In this document: one piece after another, positions 57,501 to 64,000 of the stretch
How the letters are laid out: each line of letters opens with the position of its first letter
Numbering within the stretch: the stretch's first letter is position 1
Origin: Doris montereyensis
Lineage: Eukaryota > Mollusca > Gastropoda > Nudibranchia > Dorididae
Reading direction: 5' to 3'
Assembly (NCBI GenBank): GCA_037039925.1
Contig: JAXRKP010001136.1
Location: forward strand, 63,501 to 127,500
DNA: 64,000 nucleotides
Program-made: the position numbers and the translations under genes
Notes under the pieces: generated by a model
Database searches by the model: none
Told to the model about the DNA's origin: nothing
The model's input: the letters and a program-made list of their open reading frames with translations, nothing else

Positions 57501-58651
57501 TTTGCCCTGGCTGTACAGTGAAACAAGTGGAAAGAACCGTGTTTGCCCTGGCTGTACAGCTAAACAAGTGGAAAGAACCGTGTTTGCCCTGGCTGTACAG
57601 CTAAACAAGTGGAAAGAACCGTGTTTGCCCTGCTCGTACAGCTAAACAAGTGGAAAGAACCGTGTTTGCCCTGGCTGTACAGCTAAACAAGTGGAAAGAA
57701 CCGTGTTTGCCCTGTCTGTACAGTGAAAGAAGTGGAAAGAACCGTGTTTGCCCTGGCTGTAAGCTAAACAAGTGGAAAGAACCGTGTTTGCCCTGTCTGT
57801 ACAGCTAAACAAGTGGAAAGAACCGTGTTTGCCCTGTCTGTACAGTGAAACAAGTGGAAAGAACCGTGTTTGCCCTGCCTGTACAGCGAAACAAGTGGAA
57901 AAAGAACTGGCGTGCTTGCCTGGCTGTACAGTGAAACAAGTGGAAAGAACCGTGTTTGCCCTGGCTGTACAGTGAACAAAGTGGAAAGAACCGTGTTTGC
58001 CTGCCTGTACAGCGAAACAAGTGGAAAGAACCGTGTTTGCCCTGACCGTATAGCTAAACAAGTGGAAAGAACCGTGTTTGCCCTGCTCGCACAGCGAAAC
58101 AAGTGGAAAGAACCGTGCTTGTCTGTCTGTACAGTGAAACAAGTGGAAAGAACCGTGTTTGCCTGTCTGTACAGCTAAACAAGCGGAAAGAACCGTGTTT
58201 GCCTGTCTGTACAGTGAAACAAGTGGAAGAACCGTGTTTGTCTGTCTGTACAGCTAAACAAGTGGAAAGAACCGTGTTTGCCCTGCTCTGTACAGCTAAA
58301 CAAGTGGAAAGAACCGTGTTTGCCTGTCTGTACAGCTAAACAAGTGGAAAGAACCGTGTTTGCCTGTGTCACAGCTAAACAAGTGGAAAGAACCGTGTTT
58401 GCCCTGTCCGTACAGCTAAACAAGTGGAAAGAACCGTGTTTGCCCTGACTCGTATAGCTAAACAAGTGGAAAGAACCGTGTTTGCCTGACCTGTACAGCT
58501 AAACAAGTGGAAAGAACCGTGTTTGCCCTGACCGTATAGCTAAACAAGTGGAAAGAACCGTGTTTGCCCTGACCGTATAGCTAAACAAGTGGAAAGAACC
58601 GTGCTTGCCCTGGCTGTACAGGAAACAAGTGGAAAGAACCGTGTTTGCCCT
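51505..58651. repeat. Giant minisatellite, ~41-bp unit, roughly 170 copies (7.1 kb)
   Basis: The core AAACAAGTGGAAAGAACCGT is almost invariant, followed by GTTTGCC(C)TG, a three-way variable site (GCCTG, GGCTG or TCTG), TACAG, and a second variable site (CTAAAC, TGAAAC, CGAAAC, GGAAAC or GAAAC). Variants form local blocks. GGCTG with CTAAAC is uniform at 52650-52930. TCTG with the shorter GCCTG dominates 54110-54420 and 56880-57370. The order [GGGAAAC, short GCC-TG-CCTG, T/CGAAAC, CGTGCTTG, GCCTG] recurs at 53220-53300, 53385-53470 and 56070-56155, pointing to multi-unit duplications. Long reading frames on both strands follow from the lack of stops in most unit variants; 41 bp also rotates the frame each unit. 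It is not a protein-coding gene on this evidence. It lies in the last intron of gene 2. Confidence 0.97.
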
Positions 58652-58805
58652 GCTCACCACACCAAGGTCGTGTTCCTGTCCTCCAGCCAAGCAACGGCTG
58701 TGTTACCACATACAATTCTCAATGACCAACAGTAAGCCTGTCGTAAGTGACAATGTCGTCGTTTTAAGGGCTCTATCAGAGCTCAGCCGACCCATGTCCC
58801 ATTTA

Positions 58806-59078
58806 GAGGAAGAAGAAAGAAGCAGAAGAAGAAGAAGAAGAAGAAGAAGAAGAAGAAGAAGAAGAAGAAGAAGAAGAAGAAGAAGAAGAAGAAGAAGAAG
58901 AAGAAGAAGAAGAAGAAGAAGAAGAAGAAGAAGAAGAAGAAAGAAGAAGAAGAGGAGGAGGGAAGGAGGAGGAGGAGGAGAAGAAGGAAGGAGGAGAGAG
59001 GAGGAGGAGGAGGAGGAGGAGGAGGAGGAGGAGGAGGAGGAGGAGGAAGGAGGAGAAAGAAGAAGAAGAAGAAATTCT
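58806..59078. repeat. (GAA)n to (GGA)n purine tract
   Basis: About 125 bp of GAA/AGA trinucleotides are followed by about 120 bp of GGA/GAG trinucleotides and a short GAA tail. All purines are on the + strand. The gene 2 sense strand is pyrimidine. Such mirror-symmetric purine tracts can form triplex (H-DNA) structures. Confidence 0.97.
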
Positions 59079-59132
59079 ATTCAAATCAAAACCATAAGAA
59101 TAAGAATACAAATAAGAATGCATTGCCCTCAC

Positions 59133-59196
59133 TTGGTTTTCCTCCATGCTGCCTCAACATCATCACCATCTCTGCGATGAGAGAGACGTAATCGTC
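59133..59196 (-). CDS. Unidentified gene 2, internal exon
   Basis: On the minus strand the acceptor TTCTTCTCATACACAG (ending at 59197) is followed by DDYVSLIAEMVMMLRQHGGK, then P and a first base A. The donor is gtgagg (59132-59127). The 64-nt exon enters in phase 0, matching the exit of the exon at 60728-60848, and leaves in phase 1, matching the exon at 50292-50377. The segment is predicted to be a helix with hydrophobic residues at regular spacing. I do not recognise the family. Confidence 0.65.
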
Positions 59197-59278
59197 CTGT
59201 GTATGAGAAGAAGGATGAATCGATGTGAGGTCAATAGTTACAAAACATACCCGTGCTGTATCAAGGAGGCATACAGTG

Positions 59279-60600
<1,322 letters not shown>

Positions 60601-60727
60601 AGACAGAAAGACAGACATACAGACAGCCAGACAGACAGAGACAGATACAGAGGCATAGATACAGTCATAGACAAAGAAGACAGAGACAGAGAAGACAGAG
60701 ACAGATGATATCGATGATAGTGCTGAC

Positions 60728-60848
60728 CTTGGTTTTGATTTCTGAAAGACAAACTCTCATCAACTGGACACTGGAATTCTGGGCAAAGAATTTCTCCATG
60801 GGATCGTCTGACTCTGGACTCGGGTTGACCGGCTTTTTGATAGAATCG
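60728..60848 (-). CDS. Unidentified gene 2, internal exon (first one visible)
   Basis: On the minus strand the acceptor CTCTTCTTTTTTCAACAG (ending at 60849) is followed by one base and 40 codons: DSIKKPVNPSPESDDPMEKF, FAQNSSVQLM, then RVCLSEIKTK. The donor is gtcagc (60727-60722). The 121-nt exon leaves in phase 0. The first part is proline/acid-rich; the second looks helical. A strong pyrimidine tract, a donor, and exact phase agreement with the next exon 1.5 kb away argue for a real exon despite the lack of a recognised domain. Another frame is open too, but it does not join the next exon. Earlier exons lie right of here, possibly beyond the window. Confidence 0.65.
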
Positions 60849-61159
60849 CTGTTGAAAAAAGAAGAGGAAATACGACATTGAATAGGAAGGTCTAATATGT
60901 GGGAACAGATAGTACACAGACAGAAAAGTTTTGATCAAAACCGCCCTTCCTCAGTCACACAGTAACGATACAAGAATGATTTAGTGGTCGTGAGTGACAC
61001 TATATGGCGCCAAAAGGTGGCCAGTCATGTGATGCTGTAGAAGACTGCCGTCCTTTTCTATCTATCAATCATTATTGAGGAAAACAAAACAATAATATAA
61101 TATAGAGCTGGAATTCAAAAGGAGAAAATGGAGATGGATCGAATGGAACTCGCCGGAAA

Positions 61160-61730
61160 AACGAATAAGAGGTAGATCAAGTTCCACATGGAGAAGAGAT
61201 GTTGTGGACATGAACTTGAAAAGTAGATCAAGTTTCACATGGAGAAAAGATATTGTGGACATGGCCTGGAAAGGTAGATCAAGTTCCACATGGAGAAGAG
61301 ATATTGTGGACATGAACTGGAATGGTAGATCAAGTTCCACATGGAGAAGAGATAGTGTCGACATGAACTTGCAAGGTAGATCAAGTTCAACATGGAGGAA
61401 TATATTATGGACATGAACTTGAAAGGTAGATCAAGTTTCCCATGGAGAAGAGATATTGTGGACATGGACTGGAAAGGTAGATCAAGTTCCATATGGAGAA
61501 GAGATATTATGGACATGAACTTGAAAGGTAGATCAAGTTCCATATGGAGAAGAGATAGTGTCGACATGAACTTGCAAGGTAGATCAAGTTCAACATGGAG
61601 AAGAGATATTATGGACATGAACTTGAAAGGTAGATCAAGTTCAACATGGAGAAGATATTATGCACATGAACTTGAAAGGTAGATCAAAATCCACATGGAG
61701 AAGAGATATTGTGGACATGGGCTGGAAAAG
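61160..61730. repeat. Minisatellite, 51-bp unit, about 11 copies
   Basis: The unit is GGTAGATCAAGTTCCACATG, then GAGAAGAGATATTGTGGACA, then TGAACTTGAAA. Fifty-one is 17 codons, so the + frame repeats (peptide core GRSSSTWRRDIVDMNLK) and a minus frame repeats too. The last unit continues without a break into DMGWKRMAQLDRG. That, together with the TWRRDI core, resembles the C-terminal tail of non-LTR reverse transcriptases. The array may derive from such a fragment; this is inference. Confidence 0.93.
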
Positions 61731-61879
61731 GATGGCGCAGCTGGACAGAGGTGTAGAGAATAGCCTAGGACAGAGGAAGACGGAGGACTCTACTTGGTGG
61801 CCAATACCCAAAACCAGGGAGGAACGGCTGGTGCTGATGATGAATTATCATGTGTGTTCAATCGTTGTTGCGAAGACTG

Positions 61880-62240
61880 CCATAGGTTTTGAAAACATTG
61901 CACACTGATTTTGAGGTGAAATCATTGCACACTGATTTTGAGGTGAAATCATTGCACACTGCTTTTGAGGTAAAATCATTGCACACTGCTTTTGACGTGA
62001 AAACACTGCACACTGTTTTTGACGTGAAAACATTTCACACTGTTTTTGACGTGAAAACATTACACACTACTTTTGACGTGAAAACATTGCACACTGTTTT
62101 TGACGTGAAAACATTACATGGCTTTTGACGTGAAAACATTGCACACTATTTTTGACGTGAAAACACTGCACACTGTTTTTGACGTGAAAACATTTCACAC
62201 TGTTTTTGACATTAAAAACATTGCACACCGCTTTTGACGT
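61880..62240. repeat. Minisatellite, 27-bp unit, about 13 copies
   Basis: The unit is CATTGCACACTGCTTTTGAC followed by GTGAAAA. The first three units have GATTTTGAGGTGAAATC instead and form a left-hand subtype. The period is nine codons, so frames on both strands stay open (+ peptide KTLHTVFDV). Confidence 0.95.
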
Positions 62241-62609
62241 ATCGCATCATCCAGCTACCGGTCAGTGCAACAGATTGGCGCATCGGGAAAGGTCACTTTG
62301 TGCCACTCTACTCACCTACCTGACGGTGCTGACCAATGATAAGCGCACTGCGCGTCATGCTGCTTACCTGCCCGTAGAAGAGTACACATAATACATACAA
62401 TATGAATACATCATCTATAATAATAAATGTATTTATTACCTGCCCCGGCCATGAAATAGTACTGCCTCTAAAGGCCCCTGACCTTTGAACCAGACCACCA
62501 GTCCATGCGGCCATTCAAGAGCAGCCATTGAACCGGTCATGAAACGGTTTGAAGATTATTGAAGGACAATAGACATAACCTCTAATCGGTTATCTTGGTG
62601 GAGGAGAAT
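62241..62609. other. Spacer between repeat blocks
   Basis: This is non-repetitive sequence of mixed composition. On the minus strand there are two donor-like sites (near 62362 and 62441), but no exon with both borders and a convincing product could be set. Nothing else is recognised. Confidence 0.5.
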
Positions 62610-62611
62610 TG

Positions 62612-62760
62612 CAGATACCGGTATATATATATTTAGGGAGGGGTACAGATACCGGTATATATATATATATTTAGGGGAGGGGGTACAGATACCGGTATAT
62701 ATATATATATTTAGGGGAGGACAAGTAAAGATACCGGTATATATATTTAGGGGAGGGGGC
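62612..62760. repeat. Tandem repeat, ~32-43-bp unit, 4 copies
   Basis: Each unit is CAGATACCGGTATATATATA (last copy AAGATACCGG...), then TTTAGGGGAGGGGG. The number of TA steps varies between units. The palindrome TACCGGTA is present in every unit. Confidence 0.93.
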
Positions 62761-62872
62761 ACACAAAAAAAATGGATCGTGATGACAATGTCTTTTATAA
62801 TTTGAAAACGAGATTCATCGTTTGATGTTTTTACTTCAGTAGCATACGAAAAAAGATGGCCTGTTCCCTTCT

Positions 62873-62958
62873 AGATCTATTCCTTATTTCTAACGATAAA
62901 GTCAAAATTCTAGGTCTATTCCTTATTTCTAACGACAAAGTCAAAATTTTAGGTCTAC
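62873..62958. repeat. Direct duplication, 40-bp unit, 2 copies
   Basis: TCTATTCCTTATTTCTAACG, then ATAAAGTCAAAATTCTAGG occurs twice, with one substitution, followed by a partial third start. Confidence 0.9.
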
Positions 62959-63011
62959 CGTAATCTTCCCTTAGTTTTATCATCTGCATACTCGTCTCCG
63001 TTACATATATA

Positions 63012-64000
63012 TGTCAATCTGGCACAGGGCTCTTCAAAGTTGTTGTTGTCAATCCGGCACAGGGCTCTTAAAATTTGTTGTAGTCAAAGTTGTTGTTATT
63101 GTCAAATCTTCAAAGTTGTTGTCAATCTGGTACAGGGCTCTTCAAAGTTGTTATTGTCAATCTAGCACAGGGCTCTTCAAAGTTGTTATTGTCAATCTAG
63201 CACAAGGCTCTTCAAAAGTTGTTATTGTCAATCTAGCACAGGGCTCTTCAAAGTTGTTATTGTCAATCTAGCACAAGGCTCTTCAAAGTTGTTATTGTCA
63301 ATCTAGCACAGGAGCTCTTCAAAGTTGTTGTCAATCTGGTACAGGGGCTCTTCAAAGTTGTTGTCAATCTGGTACAGGGCTCTTCAAATTTGTTGTAGTC
63401 AATCTGGTACAGGGCTCTTCAAAGTTGTTATTGTCAATCTGGCACAGGGCTCTTCAAAGTTGTTGTTGTCAATCTAGCACAGGGGCTCTTCAAAGTTGTT
63501 ATTGTCAATCTGGCACAGGGCTCTTCAAAGTTGTTGTTGTCAATCGGCACAGGGCTCTTCAAAGTTGTTGTTGTCAATCTGGCACAGGGCTCTTAAAATT
63601 TGTTGTAGTCAATCTGGTACAGGGCTCTTCAAAGTTGTTATTGTCAATCTAGCACAGGGCTCTTCAAAGTTGTTGTCAATCTGGTACAAGGCTCTTCAAA
63701 GTTGTTGTAGTCAATCTGGTACAGGGCTCTTCAAAGTTGTTATTGTCAATCTGGCACAGGGCTCTTCAAAGTTGTTGTTGTCAATCTAGCACAGGGCTCT
63801 TCAGAGTTGTTATTGTCAACCTGGCACAGGGCTCTTCAAAGTTGTTGTTGTCAATCTGGCACAGGGCTCTTCAGAGTTGTTATTGTCAATCTGGCACAGG
63901 GCTCTTCAAAGTTGTTGTCAATCTAGCACAGGGCTCTTCAAAGTTGTTGTCAATCTGGCATAGGGCTCTTCAAAGTTGTCGTCAATCTGGCACAGGGCTC
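63012..64000. repeat. Minisatellite, 32/35-bp unit, about 28 copies, running off the window
   Basis: The unit is CAATCTGGCACAGGGCTCTT, then CAAAGTTGTTATTGT; a shorter version lacks three bases (TTGTTGT). Variable positions are GGCAC/GGTAC/AGCAC and TTATT/TTGTT/TTGTAG. The array continues at the right edge, so its full size is unknown. Confidence 0.96.

Noticed and set aside
51505..58690. Dozens of long reading frames on both strands (up to about 320 codons) with Cys-rich repeated peptides
   Set aside because: They follow from a 41-bp unit in which most variants lack stop codons. The frame rotates with every unit, indels between units change it at random, and both strands are open equally.
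58658..58697. 40-nt minus-strand segment with acceptor acag and donor gtgagc, reading VAWLEDRNTTLV
   Set aside because: Its entry phase fits the exon at 59133, but joining it to the last exon at 50377 gives an immediate TGA, and its pyrimidine tract is weak. It could be a poison exon, but I do not list it as coding.
58605..59180. 191-codon + frame with an Arg/Glu-rich body
   Set aside because: It is the GAA/GGA microsatellite read in one frame; the flanks have no coding character on this strand.
61889..62391. Repeated-peptide reading frames (KTLHTVFDV) and the following 61-codon frame
   Set aside because: They are products of a 27-bp array. No start context, splice border or similarity supports a gene.
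62300..62470. Minus-strand exon candidates ending at CAG/gtaagc (near 62362) and CAG/gtaata (near 62441)
   Set aside because: Donor-like sites exist, but no acceptor and frame combination joins in phase to the exon at 60848 with a credible product.

Overview
This window is non-coding-rich, AT-rich invertebrate nuclear DNA. Exons are small and split by spliceosomal introns with GT/AG borders, and there are tRNA-derived SINEs, a non-LTR retrotransposon, MITE-like inverted-repeat elements and a very large load of micro- and minisatellites. There are no prokaryotic-style operons, ribosome binding sites or CRISPR arrays. The encoded Ca2+ pump and the repeat style suggest a lophotrochozoan, most likely a mollusc. 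This is an inference; I cannot name the species.

Left half (about 0.4-34.7 kb, + strand): the 3' half of a sarco/endoplasmic reticulum Ca2+-ATPase gene (SERCA, ATP2A family). Recognisable exons lie at 460-584, 1394-1595, 2133-2218, 3460-3591, 4790-4921, 12828-12942 and 15639-15900, with a possible alternative last exon at 34636-34673. They encode the end of the P domain hinge, transmembrane helices M5-M10 and the C-terminus, and they carry the M5, M6 and M8 Ca2+-ligand segments. Exons 3460-3591 and 4790-4921 are two versions of the same exon (luminal loop L7-8 plus M8). They have identical phases and a length that is not a multiple of three, which predicts mutually exclusive splicing. Five of the seven exons carry small indels that break the frame, while splice sites and protein similarity are intact. 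Either the assembly holds uncorrected indel errors or this copy is freshly dead.

Middle (34.7-50.3 kb): no gene recognised. It holds SINE copies of three families, an (AAT)n block and, at 47.8-50.0 kb on the minus strand, a decayed APE-type non-LTR retrotransposon that keeps its endonuclease end and loses its 3' end.

Right part (50.3-61 kb, - strand): exons of a second gene, convergent with SERCA, which I cannot identify. Three exons (60728-60848, 59133-59196, 50292-50377) join in phase and end in an acidic/Ala/Gly-rich C-terminus. Its introns consist almost entirely of tandem repeats: about 1.3 kb of (GA)n, a GAA/GGA tract, and a 7.1-kb minisatellite of roughly 170 units of about 41 bp. From 61.1 kb to the end of the window, five further tandem-repeat blocks with unrelated units follow one another; the last runs off the end.

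The long computed reading frames over 51.5-60.9 kb and 61-64 kb are by-products of these repeats, not genes.
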